Positions 49,980-62,470 of a stretch of DNA of 64,000 nucleotides are shown here, one piece after another. Source of the DNA: Acanthosepion esculentum (lineage: Eukaryota; Mollusca; Cephalopoda; Sepiida; Sepiidae); the NCBI GenBank assembly GCA_964036315.1, contig OZ038480.1, positions 15,732,155 to 15,796,154 on the forward strand. The letters run 5' to 3'. Below the pieces are notes generated by a model, which saw only the letters and a list, made by a program, of their open reading frames with translations, was not told the DNA's origin and did no database searches. How positions within the stretch are numbered: position 1 is the stretch's first letter; each line of letters opens with the position of its first letter. A program made the translations under genes and the position numbers.

Positions 49980-50305
49980 TATGATTTATTTTGAAAATCA
50001 ATAATGATTTTGTAGTAGTGGAGAAAATAAAATAAAACTGTCAACTTAAAGCAGCAACAAACGTCTGCAACAGATTTCTTCTGTCTCTCGACCGCAACAC
50101 TTGTAGCCAAATCACAGTTCAACGATAGTCTGTCGTAACAGTCCAACAAGAAAAGTAGAAACGACAAAATTGGGTTACACATCCAACCTTCACTTCTCAC
50201 TAGCAAAAAGTAAGTGTTCTTCTCCTGAGCTCAGAAAATATTCTGCTTTTATCAGCGAAAAACAACGGCTTTTGTTCACCAAGAGATTTTTTCTGATTGG
50301 TCACG
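49980..50305 (-). promoter_or_regulatory. Candidate promoter and first exon
   Basis: The block is unique-looking and richer in CpG than its surroundings. On the minus strand it has a CCAAT box (GACCAATCAG, 50293-50302), a TATA-like GATAAAAG about 45 bp downstream (50245-50256), and an ATG at 50180-50182 about 65 bp further. The 67-codon frame starts MCNPILSFLLFLLDCY, which could be a signal peptide or membrane anchor. No strong donor is obvious in the frame. On the plus strand a good donor AAAAA|GTAAGTG occurs at 50210-50215, so transcription could also run the other way. Confidence 0.35.
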
Positions 50306-50559
50306 CCATTCGGAGGAGGGGAGAAAATTAACAGATTCTAATCATTGAAGTAGATTTTTGCTAACTACTTTTTGGTAATTTTTCTTCGGCAAATTGCACA
50401 CAAAACACAAACTTTTTTTCCGAGGTAACTGATTATCTCTTTCACTACAGATTTTAGACAAATGATAGATCTCAACTCAATAGCTCAGTCATTGAGGACA
50501 AAATAAATGAATAAAAGTTCAGTTTCGGCAAAAAGTAACACCCTCATCCACCCTGCAAC

Positions 50560-51290
50560 ATAGCGCTGTGGATGGTTCTATCATTACAATCAGCCATTGG
50601 ATTCTCTCTCTCTAGGTGCCATGTCCCCTCAAGGTGGAGGCAACCATAGCTCTCAACAATTTCCTTCTATCCCTTGCAGCTTTAAATAAATTGTCTTGTT
50701 ATTTCTAAACCCTGTTCCACCATCCATTCTATGAAACATATCAAGTATATTATATATTGTTTTCCTCTGTCTCTCAATCTATCCCATGGGTAACAGATCT
50801 TCCAAGCCCTCCTTCCTTATGTGCCCCAGAAATATCTCTTCCTGATGTTAAGTGTAAGTTTCCTTTTTGTTCCCATTTTTTCTAAAACCTTGTCATTGCT
50901 CACATGTTCAGTCCATGGTACCCTCAGTATCTTTCTGTAGAACCACATTTCTGTTGCTTTAAGTCTCTTCTTCATCTGTGAGGAGATTGTCCAGCATTCA
51001 CTGCTGTACAGTAGGACAGATATCATGTAACAGTTCAGTACTCTTTTCTTTGTTTCTAACAAAATGTTTCTGTCTCGTAACCCTCTACTTAGCCTTTTGG
51101 AATGTACGTTTGGCTATTCCAATGCATCTTCAGATTACAGTGTCACATTTTCTGTCCTCTATTAAAAAAAAATTTCCCAGATATTTAATTTTTTGTGATT
51201 GTTTGATTTTGGTATCTCAGATTTATAGTTTATACTTTTGAGTTTATCCTTTTGCTAATAACCATGCATTTTTGCAAATACTTTATTAGT
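50560..51290 (-). mobile_element. LINE fragment (family B), RT C-terminal end
   Basis: The minus frame at 50817-51062 reads KRVLNCYMISVLLYSSECWT, then KKRLKATEMWFYRKILRVPW and NIRKR, the conserved C-terminal block of the RT family seen at 17815-18395. Toward 50580 the sequence continues as the protein end and 3' UTR. Stops break it. Confidence 0.85.
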
Positions 51291-51398
51291 TCACTTTTTA
51301 TACTGGAAATATCATGAAGTAAAAACATAAAATAGTAAAAGTTCTCAGACATGTGAAAAATTCTGCAGCACTCATGAAGTCACGTGATGAGAAGTAGA

Positions 51399-51735
51399 GA
51401 GTGTAGGGATGCACGTAGACAGTGTAAGGATACAAAAAGGCAATTATCTCCCTTTCATAGAGGTTAAGTCATGTGACAGATGCACTTCATACAGTGACAA
51501 AAGTGGCAATCAGTCAGCTTCCTGGAGACAAAATACAAGTTGTTCATCCTGCCCAGGCCAGCCAGCTGCCACATGGTGCAGCTTACAAGCCCATGATGCA
51601 ATTTCCCTTTGAGAATATATGGCTTATCCAGAAACACAGAAGAATCTCCATATTATATATAAAACCCTATCTACTCATTCTTTATTCACTGCTTGTTGTG
51701 TACATATATGAGTTTCTCTGTGTGTGACACATGTA
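51399..51735 (+). mobile_element. Possible solo LTR or unclassified repeat
   Basis: The segment starts TGTAGGGATG and ends GTGTGTGACA. It holds a GC-richer middle (CCTGCCCAGGCCAGCCAGCTGCCAC) and a TATATAAAACCC box at about 51655 near its right end. The layout is LTR-like, but no partner LTR or target duplication is visible. Confidence 0.2.
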
Positions 51736-51903
51736 AATAAGTATATATATAATTTTGAGTATGATGCAGCGATATAAAACTGAGAACAAAGCATGTTTGT
51801 CATTCTTTTCCCTTTCAGCCATTCCATGTGAAATATGGTGCTATTATATCATGGATATAATAATGCCCATTCTCTGTCTATATTTCTGAGATGAGGTATT
51901 ATG

Positions 51904-52232
51904 TACACTATTTACTTTATACAGACTATTGTCCTCATCTTTGTTGCCATATTTATCACAACGTTTCGGCCGTTGTATGCTCCTGCCTTCTTCAGGTGGT
52001 TGGAATGTTGAACTGAATCCTTTATTTCACTAGGGGAATTAACAGGAGAAAACCGATAACTGATATTCCATTAGACATGGCACATGGAACTAGAACAATC
52101 TACCCTAGCAAGCGAAATAAAGGGTTCAGTTCAACATTCCAACCACCCGAAGAAGGCTGGAGTGTACAAAAAGTGATAAATATGGCAACAAAGATGAGCA
52201 AAATAGTCTGAATAATGTAAATAGTGTAAATA
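51904..52232. mobile_element. Long foldback (MITE-like) element
   Basis: Arms 51904-52035 and 52103-52232 are inverted copies of each other over about 130 bp, sharing TACACTATTTAC, CATCTTTGTTGCCATATTTATCAC, CCTTCTTC(A/G)GGTGGTTGGAATGTTGAACTGAA and CCTTTATTTC. They surround a 67-bp spacer. There is no coding capacity. Other window copies are collapsed (174-275) or partial (48950-49085, and the start of 40850). Confidence 0.88.
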
Positions 52233-52234
52233 AT

Positions 52235-53930
52235 GCCCATATTGGGGGAAACTCAAATAGGAGAATAAACACTTCTGTTCTAGCTTACTTATTAACAGAT
52301 ATTGAACCTGGAGATTCTGCAAGAGAAGTTAATATAAAATAGGAAGAAGATGCTAATCTTTTTTCCAGGCTAAGAAAAAGCTATCATTTTTCAATTGCCG
52401 TCAAAATAAATGCTCATCGAAAAAGAAAAAGATACCTTGCAGCGTTATTGGTTATCAGAAAATAAATCTGATAATTGACTCTACTGTCTTGAATATTGTA
52501 AAGAATATGAATGTAATTCATTTATGGAGGGTATGAAAAAAGAAAAAAAAAAGAACAGCTGGAGGCATATATAGTAAAAGATTAATGGACAGCAGATATA
52601 ACAATTATTGTAGAGAAGCTTACACTTTTAATTCCAAATCATAAGAACATTGAACAACTATTGCTTACAAACCAAAAGCTGATTAATTCATATCCTCCTG
52701 GCAGAAGTTTAAACAAATTGTTTCTGTATATAGTGGCCATTTTGTTTAAAGTTTGTATTTTCTTGATTTCAATTTAAAATTCAGAAATTTTCTAACATAT
52801 TTCTGTGAAATTTTCACTTTCTAAAATTATACTTTATGATTATAGTTTACATATACAGAAAAATAGAGGCACTTCAACAGTGTAATGGTTAGTAAGCTAG
52901 TCTTGCTAAATTATGACCAAATAGTGAGTTTGATCTTCATTGAGTATTTTATACTTTCAGTCTTGTGCCACATCTAAGTTACATTTCGTTAATCACTATA
53001 TGGAGAAAAAAAAAAAAAAAAAAAAAGATGGTGTCAGTTTAAACTTATATGAGTAGGATATGGATTCAGCAAGAAGAAATTAAAAATAATAGGCAAAGAA
53101 AAGAATTGTTGAAGTTTTAGTATTGATTGGAAAATAAGGGCTAAACTTACAAAGACATTAATACAGTTGAGATTGTCTATACACTTGACGATTCATTAAA
53201 TCATGAAACTTTTCTAGAATCTTTCATTCTACTAATATGATTTGTTATTAAGAAGGCATTTAGAGAAAATATTAAAGCATTCAGATGGGACACAAACATG
53301 AAAATAAAGGTTACAGTAGTCTGTTTTTTTATTATTTTTTTTTTTTTTAAATAGGAGTATCCAAAATGGTAGTGGACAATGTCATAATGGCTATTTTATT
53401 ATTATTATTATTATTCAAGAGGAAGGAAATCTGATAGGTTTTCAATACAACACAAATATTTCAGTGAAATATCAATGATCTGTTTGTGAACAAAAAAGAC
53501 CTCCAGGAAAGGCAGCTAGTACGAATGAATTGTACAGACTTGACAGGGAAAAAAAAAAGCTTCCTTAACTCCTGAAAAATATGCTAAAGACATAAATATA
53601 CATTTTACCAATGCAACAGATTGAGTGGTTGTTATGCATGGAGCTTATAATGGCTTTTTAAGCTAGCTAAAAAGAAATTGAAAAAAAAAAAAGGAAAAAA
53701 AAAGGAAAAAAAAAGGAAAAAAAAAGAAAAGAATGAGTCACTGGAACAAATTCATGTTTAGTGTTATAGACATACACAATGATAGATTTTATGATACAAG
53801 TCAATGTTTTCACAATATTATTTTTAACTATATCAAAAGTCATTGTGACATCGATTTGAGCATGCTGGCCTCGTCCAAACTGTTGATCATATGAAATGAT
53901 GTGCTCTTTCCCAGAAATTGCAACTAAAAT
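52235..53930. other. AT-rich interval
   Basis: Includes an A-run (53008-53026), an ATT repeat near 53398 and a GGA6-8 tandem (53681-53726). 52875-52945 has weak tRNA-SINE-like text (GTGTAATGGTTAGTAAGCTAG...GTGAGTTTGATCTTC). No gene seen. Confidence 0.45.
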
Positions 53931-53934
53931 CTGC

Positions 53935-54022
53935 TGAGCATAGTTGCAGTATCAACCACAAGTAAGGTATGTGGGTGTTGAACAAATGTGTCTAAGTAGG
54001 TATCTGTAACAGGGATTGGCTA
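53935..54022. repeat. Dispersed repeat R4 (copy 1)
   Basis: GTTGCAGTATCAACCACA...GTGGGTGTTGAACAAATGTGTCTAAGTAGGTATCTGTAACAGGGATTG matches 59818-59905. Confidence 0.75.
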
Positions 54023-54049
54023 GCAGACAGGTGCACTTAGAAATGAACA

Positions 54050-55817
54050 ACTGGTCATTAGTATTAGGCAACCTTTGTTGGTAAAAATGTTATATATTTA
54101 TAGAAGTAATATACCCTGTGAGTTTCATTCTATAATATCTGATAATTTGAAATATATTAAATTTTGTAAGTACTTGTTCCTGCTACTTCATTTTTCTTTT
54201 TACAAAATGGAATTGCAATAGTTTTTAAAGAATAAATGTATGGGATTAGAAAAATAAAAAGAATCAACACAACTTTAAAAACCATTTGTGAAACACATTG
54301 GTAGGCAAAAAAAAAAATGTCACAATTGCCAAAACATTTAATTCTTTGAGAAATCTGCTCAGTTCCTTGTATACAGATGTAATTTTTTTCTCTGCAGAAG
54401 TATAGTGTTTCTGGTCTAAGAAAAAAAAAAACCCGAGACTTAGAAAGTTCCAAAAATTGAAACAAAACTGGCAGCATGCAACTACAGCCATACCACGCTT
54501 AATAACATACCTGTTTAATGTATTACATTTACTGTTCAGTACAATACTGTATAAACATTTAGAAATAAATCAGAAATGTTAAAAAAGGTGCAAAAAGTAA
54601 CATCTGTTAAGTTCTCTGAAGCTGTTTGACACAAACACATTACATGCATAACATGACTGAAATAGCAGCCAGGTGCAACTTCTCACTTAATAACCAACTT
54701 GTTCAGAAACTGGGTCATTGGAACAGAATCTGGTCATAAAGTGAGGAGTGGCTGTATATTTTGATTTTTAATCTAACTACTTTTTCCATGGACCAAAAGA
54801 ATGTTGGGATAAATCTATCCAAAGCATATCATTTGGTAATGTGTGCTTTAGATTAACCAGTAACTGTAAAAGTGTGAGTAAAGTGTAGCATGAAGTCCAT
54901 TAAATAATATTGTCCTTCAATTTTATTTTATTTTATTTTTTTTTAATAGAAACTTTTTTTAAAAAAAAGCTATAAAAGTGAAGCAGGCTCCCTGGAAAAG
55001 GAACAGACAAAGAAATAACAATACTTAGGTTGATGCACTTAATAGGATATTATACACTTATTGAAAGCTTAAAAAAAATTAAAAAAATAAAAATAAAAAT
55101 CAAGATTTGAGAAGAATGACACTTCTCTAGAGAACTGGGTTGTTTGTTTCTGACACAGAGCTAAAGACTTTGTTACCATACATTGCCCTTCAAAGGCTAA
55201 GTAATCATAAAAGTTGATGAGGAATTAACTTGTAATCAATTGCCAACTATAGTTATGAGTTTGACAAATGACTCAGATAGGCTGAAATGTAGAGGATTTG
55301 AGTACACATTGCATAGGCAACTTCAAGGAACTATTAGTAAAAAAGACCTTATAGGGAAGGAAAATGAGGAAATACAAATTTCTATGTATAAAGACAAAAA
55401 AGAAAACTTATATTGTCCTTTTACATATATACTCTGAAATTTTACAGATCTCTATATGTAAATGTTGCAACTGTACAGTTTGCATTTATTTGATGCTGGA
55501 GAAATCTAACCACTTCAGAAAGGCATGCAATGACATCACTCACAAATACTTATCAATATTTTACTATTCCATTGGCTTGTGAAAGAAATTTTACAAATTT
55601 GGAATTCATCAAGGATAAATAGTATTTTGGATTTGATCATTTAGATATTTATTCAAATATATGCCATGATACTATCATTGGTAGTGAATCAGCAAAAAGT
55701 TCATATACTAGGGAAAGAATTGCATTATGGGTAAATTTATTCTCCAATACAATAAGTTGATTATTTTTTTTTTTTTTTGCAATAGACCAGTTTGATAATT
55801 TTTCTCCTTCTGAGATA

Positions 55818-55899
<82 letters not shown>

Positions 55900-56470
55900 C
55901 TTACTGCCACACCAAGACAAGATAGCTTTAAGGAAAAGGGTCATATTTTTTATTATTAAAATAGATACAAAAGTATCTTGTTTAAGAAAAAGATTTTAGC
56001 CACCTTTCAGCAGACACTTCCTCAGAAACATAATCGTCAGCAATATAAAACAGAGATGCTGATAAGAAGAATTATTATCAACAACTGGTATTAAAAAATA
56101 TTTTCTGTCATACACAGGGCTAGGATGAGACTCCAATTAGACATCCTGGAGTCTATTATTATTAATATGCAATGCCCTACCCTGTGTAGACAATGAAATA
56201 TAGATTGGCCCTAATCGGGGAAACTACTGCCTGACTGGGAACATATTTAGTAATAATTTTTTTCTCCCCCCCCCCCCTTATGTGACTATTAGGTAATTTA
56301 TATATTATTAAAATATATATATATCATTAAAATATATACAAAAGTGATCATTTTCCCCCCAAAGAAAATATGAAAAATTATGTTTACATTGGAATTTCCG
56401 CAGGGGAATGGAAACAGATTTTATACCCATAGGCACTCGTTTCCTAACCCTAAACTAAAACACCAAACAG

Positions 56471-56508
<38 letters not shown>

Positions 56509-57805
56509 GGCATTGAAGGAGAAAGATTTGAGTCCGCAGATAGTTTGGAAGATTATAGGTTCCACATGTACTCCTAATCATCTTAGAGATAGGAGTGATT
56601 TATGTTTAGAAGAAAAAATTAGAATAATAAAATACAATAATCAAAGCCAACTATTGAATCAAAGGAATGAATTAGTATTAAAATGTTGACATAAAAACAA
56701 ATTCAAATTTCCATAATATTCACTCCCCTCTAACTCCTCAAATGTTGAAAGTATAACTAATTCTAATTCCTATATTTTATTCCCTCCCCCTATAACCACT
56801 TTACATTATATTAATTATAATCTATAAACTTCCCCTACTTTAATATCCCCCCAACTCTTTCCATTAATCCTTTTCATCCTTTTATCTATATTCTAATTTT
56901 TAAACCCCTTTTTATTCCTCTTTTAATTTTAAATTAATATTTCATTCTTCATATAACCCCAAATTAATGTCATAAGGTTAATATTCGGATTTAATTTTAT
57001 AAAACTTCTTCCTTTTAAGACAAATACCTTCCACCCTCCCCTGACCCCGTCTTGTGCCTGTCGTCTGACTGAAACATTGAAATGGATCAATTCTGTATTA
57101 GTTTTTTGACAGGTTGATTTTTTTTTAGCTTACACAGTTAAATTCTATTTCTCGCCCCTCCTAACTGTATAGACATAAACTCAGTCCACACCAGGGTTGA
57201 TAAAACAGACGACTGATATCTTTGTCTTCTGAAATAGGCTATTCCTCATATGAGGTAATTTTGGATTTTGTTATTTAATTATATTGCTCTATATTAATAA
57301 ATACATCAAGCTCATTTTTTGGATCAGTTTTAATATTTTATATTACTAGGATCCACTTGGATTATATACCTTGGATTTGTTACCTTTACTACATACATAT
57401 ATATATATATATTTTTTTTTTTTTTTGTTTAAAAAACAAAAAAAAAACACTACGCAATTACAATTATGTTTCAACACCATAAATGTGTCTCTTCAGGTAA
57501 TATTACATTACTGGTAAGTGAAAGATTAATTTAAATTAAAAAAGCAGAATACTTTAAAAAAAAAAAAATAAAAAAAAAAAAATATAGATTTGTAAGCTTT
57601 GCCATAATTAACCAATCAAATGTGACCAACACTAAATTCAAATTCAGGGGTAAATTTTTTTTTAATAGAGGTCATGACAAACTTGTCTGCATATAAAACC
57701 TAGACAATTTCCTTATGGGCAAATGCAGATTGTTACATTATTTCACAAGATGTATCAAAATCGGATGCACAAAATTCCCCAAGAAGCAAAAGAGATGGGG
57801 GATAG
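54050..57805. other. AT-rich interval with long simple repeats
   Basis: Holds the longest TA tract of the window (about 55818-55897), poly-A runs and poly-C at 56267-56278. 56110-56185 contains a short inverted repeat with ends CACAGGGCTAGG and CCTACCCTGTG. No coding evidence. Confidence 0.5.
55818..55897. repeat. (TA)n microsatellite, about 40 units
   Basis: Uninterrupted apart from one phase slip near its start. Confidence 0.95.
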
Positions 57806-57806
57806 T

Positions 57807-57808
<2 letters not shown>

Positions 57809-57850
<42 letters not shown>

Positions 57851-58331
57851 CTTATCACCCCAAGCAAGGCTGGAAGCCACTAGCACGCAAGGGTTACAGA
57901 AGGTTTGGAGGAAGAGCAGATAGGAGTGGTAAAGGAGAGGATGTGGAGAAAGATAGTGGATCGATCAAGGCAAGGGGGTTACAGAAGATTTGGAGCGAGA
58001 GCAGATAGGAATGAAAGGTGAAAGGATGTGGAGAAGGGAAATGGATAGATCAAGGCAACTGGAGATGTCGATTGACATTACACTTAAATATTTGGAGATT
58101 GTATTTGTCAGGGAAACAGGAATAAGGAAGGGAGTTCCACAGGCGAGATGTGCGAGACATGAAGCTATTGGAGTAGAAGAGACGTCTACATCTAACAGTT
58201 TCAACGGTGAAGGGGTGGGAACGGGATGCCAGCCTCGTAGGATGTTTAAATTCAGGAGGCCTAGGAACCAGCGAAAGCAGCTCATCGGAGCAATTACCAT
58301 GAAAGTATTTGTAAAAAAGACAGAAACATAA
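57809..58331 (-). mobile_element. LINE (family A subfamily), 5'-truncated 3' end with poly-A tail
   Basis: A 39-base T-run (57809-57847) is the poly-A tail on the minus strand. Next come CACCCCAAGCAAGGCTGGAAGCCACTAGCACGCAAGGG and the coding end: the minus strand reads LNLNILRGWHPVPTPSPLKL and onward, then the 3' UTR. An ~85-bp segment is tandemly duplicated (57888-57973 and 57974-58060). It is better preserved and GC-richer than the other copies, so probably younger. Confidence 0.82.
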
Positions 58332-58497
58332 TGCTAGCTAGTTATATGATATTTCAGTTTCTTACATAAAATTTTGTAGTTGATAAATAAAAGACCTCTT
58401 TAAGAAATGGGAAAACAACTTGCAGTTTGAAAAAGAAAAAGAAAAAAAAGTTACATACAGTGGAATCATACTCCATTTATTCTCATTTTACCTGGAG

Positions 58498-58533
<36 letters not shown>

Positions 58534-58604
58534 CCCCCCCCCTTTTTTTCTGAATCATTTTAAATTATGTCTATTATGTCATGATTATTGGCAAGGAAAG
58601 TGGA

Positions 58605-58815
58605 ATCAGTTATTCATGTTCAAATTTTAGCCTAGCCTTTGGCACAAATGCCATTGAGAAAGGCATGAATCTATTATCCCACTGCTAGAGGTAAATAGCT
58701 GGGTAGAGTGGTCTCTTTCGATATTCTTACGTGGCAACCAATCTAAAAGAAGGAAAACCAAATTGGGAAACAACTCCACTATTTTTCCCAAGAAGGCATG
58801 ACAATTCACAGATAA
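58605..58815 (+). mobile_element. SINE body/tail fragment
   Basis: GAGAAAGGCATGAATCTATTATCCCACTGCTAG and GGCAACCAATCTAAAAGAAGGA match the body and tail of the SINEs at 29255-29600 and 31440-31765. The tRNA-like head is missing. Confidence 0.6.
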
Positions 58816-59103
58816 TAAATAAAACGAAATCTATATCATGAATGGACAAGGCATTTTAGTAATCTTATATTATTTTCCATGGCAATGAGTTGTTTTTTTT
58901 TTAATTATATCACTGTAAAAAGAGTGTGCAGTTTTATCCAGGGCCATTATCAGTTTTTTTTTAATTACATTATAAAATTGTTAAAATATTTTGCTTTCTA
59001 CAAAAAGTGATGTTTCCCTATATTGATTATAATATATGAAAAAATATAGCTTTAAGTTATGCTATATTCATGGGATAAAGTGCTCAATATCAGAACGTAT
59101 GTA

Positions 59104-59247
59104 AATATAAAACTGAACATTTAAGTCAACACTCAAGTGACAGACTGTTTCATGCTAAACACAATCATCAGGCCATCTTGACAATTGCGTTTAGCATAAA
59201 ACAGTCTGTCACCTCTTAGTGTTGACTTCAATGTTCACTTTTATATT
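59104..59247. mobile_element. Foldback MITE with ~63-bp arms
   Basis: 59104-59166 and 59183-59247 are inverted copies sharing AATATAAAA, TGAACAT, AAGTCAACACT, TGACAGACTGTTT and ATGCTAAAC. The spacer is 16 bp. A TA tract follows. Confidence 0.85.
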
Positions 59248-59253
59248 GATTAG

Positions 59254-59284
<31 letters not shown>

Positions 59285-59439
59285 AACAAACAAACAATAT
59301 TATTTATATTATCATGCTATATCACCAGTTGGTATTTTTTTTTTTAATACTGAATATAAAATAAATGTATTTATTTAAATAGAAGTATAAGCAACATTCT
59401 CCTTCCTCAATATCACACACTCCTATGTATAACAGCTTC

Positions 59440-60175
59440 TCTGCAATTGTCCTAAAGAAATGTGATCCTGAACTGGCCCCTGTTCTCTCCAAACTTTACA
59501 ACAAATGTCTTGTTACTTCTTGCTTTCCAACTTGTTGAAAGTCCTCCTCTGTAGTCCCTGTCTTTAAGAACTCTGGAGAACCATCTAACACCTTGAATTA
59601 TTGTAGTTTCTTACTTCTTTTTGGCAAAATAATAGAGGCTCTAATCATTGTCAAATTGGTAAAGCATCTTACTTCGCTAAACTTCCTTTCAGATAAAAAA
59701 TATTGCTTCCATTTCTCCAGGTCTATGCATTAACAGCCTTCACAAAATTTGTCTATCAATGGCGATGCTAGGGCTGTGGCACCAGACATCTCAAAGGTGT
59801 TTGAGAGGTCAGCTTAGAATAGCTGCAGTATTAACCACAGGTGAGCTCTGTGGGTGTTGAACAAATGTGTCTGAGCAGGTATCTGCAACAGGGATTGAAC
59901 TAGCTAGATATAACTGTCAGTTCTATTTTAATAGTTTCTTTTCTTGCACTTCTTGTCTGTGGAATTCCCTTCTAATTTCTTCCTTCCTTGCCAACTACAA
60001 TCTTCAAAAATTAAAATGCAATCACCATCTCCTATCTTCCTGAATCCTATTCCTTTGTCTTTTCCTCACCTCAGTTTTCTCATTCTTTTACTCCCTGTAA
60101 CTTCCTGTATCTGAGTGGCATTTATTGCCTTGCTTGAGGTGAAATGATTAAAAAACTTTATTTTTATATTTTATT
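59440..60175 (+). mobile_element. LINE (family A) RT fragment joined to its 3' end
   Basis: The plus strand reads LKKCDPELAPVLSKLYNKCL, then SCFPTCWKSSSVVPVFKNSG, with FGKIIEALI after it: the start of a jockey/CR1-type RT. It breaks near 59815 into an R4 repeat, then resumes with LWNSLLISSF...NLQKLKCN, the protein C-terminus, and the 3' UTR ending TTGCTTGAGGTGAAATGATTAAAAAAC. The central RT (YADD) is deleted. Confidence 0.82.
59818..59905. repeat. Dispersed repeat R4 (copy 2), inside the LINE relic
   Basis: GCTGCAGTATTAACCACAGG...TGTGGGTGTTGAACAAATGTGTCTGAGCAGGTATCTGCAACAGGGATTG matches 53935-54022 closely. Confidence 0.75.
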
Positions 60176-60379
60176 TTCACCCGAATGCAAGTAAATTTAA
60201 TAAAAGGCACACTTATAAAATCTCTCTCTCTTATATATTGGTGGAAAATGTATAACAAAATGGGAAAGTTATCATATGATGCATTTCATCCTTTACGACT
60301 TCAAACTAAATTTGTTATGTTAGTGCAACTACATATGAATGAGGGGTACAAGAAATTTTTTAAAAATTTTTATAATGTA

Positions 60380-60590
60380 GAAGATTTCATTTAGATTTTT
60401 TCTTTCCATCACTTTTGTTATTAGATATCCCACACTGTGATATTAGATCTGCCAGGAATGGTGAAAATGTGGAATATCTAATAACAATAGTGATGGAAAC
60501 AAAAAGAAAAAGAATCTAAATGAAATCAGCTAGATTATATATTAATAAAAAAATTTCAATTTAAAATTTCCAGTATCCCAAATTTAGTCT
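60380..60590. mobile_element. Foldback MITE
   Basis: Left arm CTTTCCATCACTTTTGTTATTAGATATCCCACA (about 60400-60435) and right arm TGTGGAATATCTAATAACAATAGTGATGGAAAC (about 60470-60502) are inverted copies. A half copy is at 48095-48265. Confidence 0.75.
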
Positions 60591-60667
60591 GAAGTCCTAA
60601 AGGACAAAACACATCACACAAAAACTTTTTCCATTTCTATACATTTTCCAAAAATATTGTTCTTGAG

Positions 60668-60716
<49 letters not shown>

Positions 60717-62470
60717 CACACACACACAAAGTGTGTGTACAACTTTCAGCATGTTTTAACATTAGAAAAAAAAAACTGTGCACAATGCGCAATTCTAATG
60801 GCAAATGTGAGCAATTCAAACACCAAAATGCAAAAGAAATCCTTTTTATTTTGCAAGTATTCTATTTTTCATATCCACAGTGACAAAGATAATTATAAAA
60901 TATAATCCATTCTTGCATGATATAAACAAACTACAAAGTGTTGTCTAAAAAAAAAAAAAAAAAAAAAAAAACACACTTATCTTCAGTTTGCTCTTTACAG
61001 ACTGTCAGCTTTTCCATCTCATTTATCTAATATGAAATATATATTTGATTTCTCTTTTTCTATTTATTCTTCATGTGTTTGGTATACAATTAATGGATTT
61101 ATTTTTAATCCAAATGTTATTATAATGGATACTTCATACCTGAAATAAACCAAAATAGGGTGTCTATTTCAAATATGAAGTATCCACCATAATAGCTTTT
61201 GAAGTAATAAATATGTTTGCTATGAAAATAAGGTTATTAGTGAGTGAATAATGAGCCAATAGGATTAAATATTTAATATTTGCTTTTATAGGAATTAAAT
61301 TTCACACACACACACACACACAACAACCAATAAAATCCCATCAGAAGGTTTAAACAATCATTACATGGGCAAATACTGCCAAAATACTTGTGAACATAGT
61401 TGTAAACCTACCATGTGTTATTTTTTAACCATTTAGAAAATAACAATAACTCCCTTCACCACTCCCGCAAATTTGAGAAAAAGATTTTTGCAAGCCAGTA
61501 TGAAATTATTTTCTAACTAATGAAAACCTTGTAACCAGAAAAGTCCACACCTCTATGTGAAATTAGATTTTGAATCCTTTTACAGATATAAAAATAGAAG
61601 CATACTGCTTCTTGAAGCTAAAAACAATTTGGGAGGCTAGGTTGATTTACACATGCATACACATGCACACAATGGAAGAAAACAACAGCGGAAGCAGCCA
61701 ACTAAGAACTTGTCCACGCACACAACAGAAGAGATTAAACAGTAGCCACCTACTAAGCCTTTGTTTACAAACTCACATATTAGGCTGACCATCATAAAGT
61801 AAGTCTGTCCGCACATTTCACTTAGCACTAAGAACAATTACTTTATAAAACAAACTTCACAACAAGAAAAATTGAACCTTTTATTACTATTATATATTTC
61901 TGAAAAGAATATATAAAATGTTATTTCAACTGATGTTCTGCTTCTACTTTTCCTCCAGAAAATAAACTTTTAAGTTTCATTTAAAAGATGCAATGTTATT
62001 AAATATTTAATATCCAACACTCAGATAAAAACAAGAACCTGGGTAGACGGATCCCAACACCTTATATCATAATGCCCATTTCATATTGTCTGAAAATGTC
62101 CCTGTAACTGGTCAGATTTAAAAAGGCAGGGAGGAAGGCATTACAGCACCCCAAACTCAACTGTATGGGCTCAGTTCACTTGCCAGAATAGTAGTCACTA
62201 TGAATAGGTTGATTTTAGGTGCTTGCCAGAGAATGGTTTTGGGGCTACCTATTCATATCTGGTGATCTTGTTTCAAATTTGGCTTCATAGCAAAACAAAT
62301 ATCACTTTAGTTAGATGAAAGCAAGGATTCTATGAAACTTAACAAATATGAGAAGTTTTTGGGGGTTTTTTTTACGGTGGAATAAGGGCTTCTTTTAAAT
62401 GGGCATCATTTTTTTCGTCTCTCAGCAAAGAAAAAAAAATACATAATTAAAAAAAATAAACTTACTCAAA
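60591..62470. other. Interval with simple repeats and one hairpin
   Basis: Contains (TA)n (60669-60713), an A-run (60949-60970), a CA tract (61303-61322) and the hairpin at 61119-61193. No gene recognised. Confidence 0.5.
61119..61193. repeat. 29-bp-arm hairpin
   Basis: 61119-61147 and 61165-61193 pair at 26 of 29 positions around a 17-nt loop, centred on GGATACTTCAT/ATGAAGTATCC. Confidence 0.8.

Noticed and set aside
55708..55944. A frame rich in Ile-Tyr repeats
   Set aside because: It is the translation of the (TA)n microsatellite.
57965..58331. Overlapping frames of about 110 codons on both strands
   Set aside because: Both fall in a LINE 3' end. The minus frame is the LINE protein end; the plus frame is its shadow.
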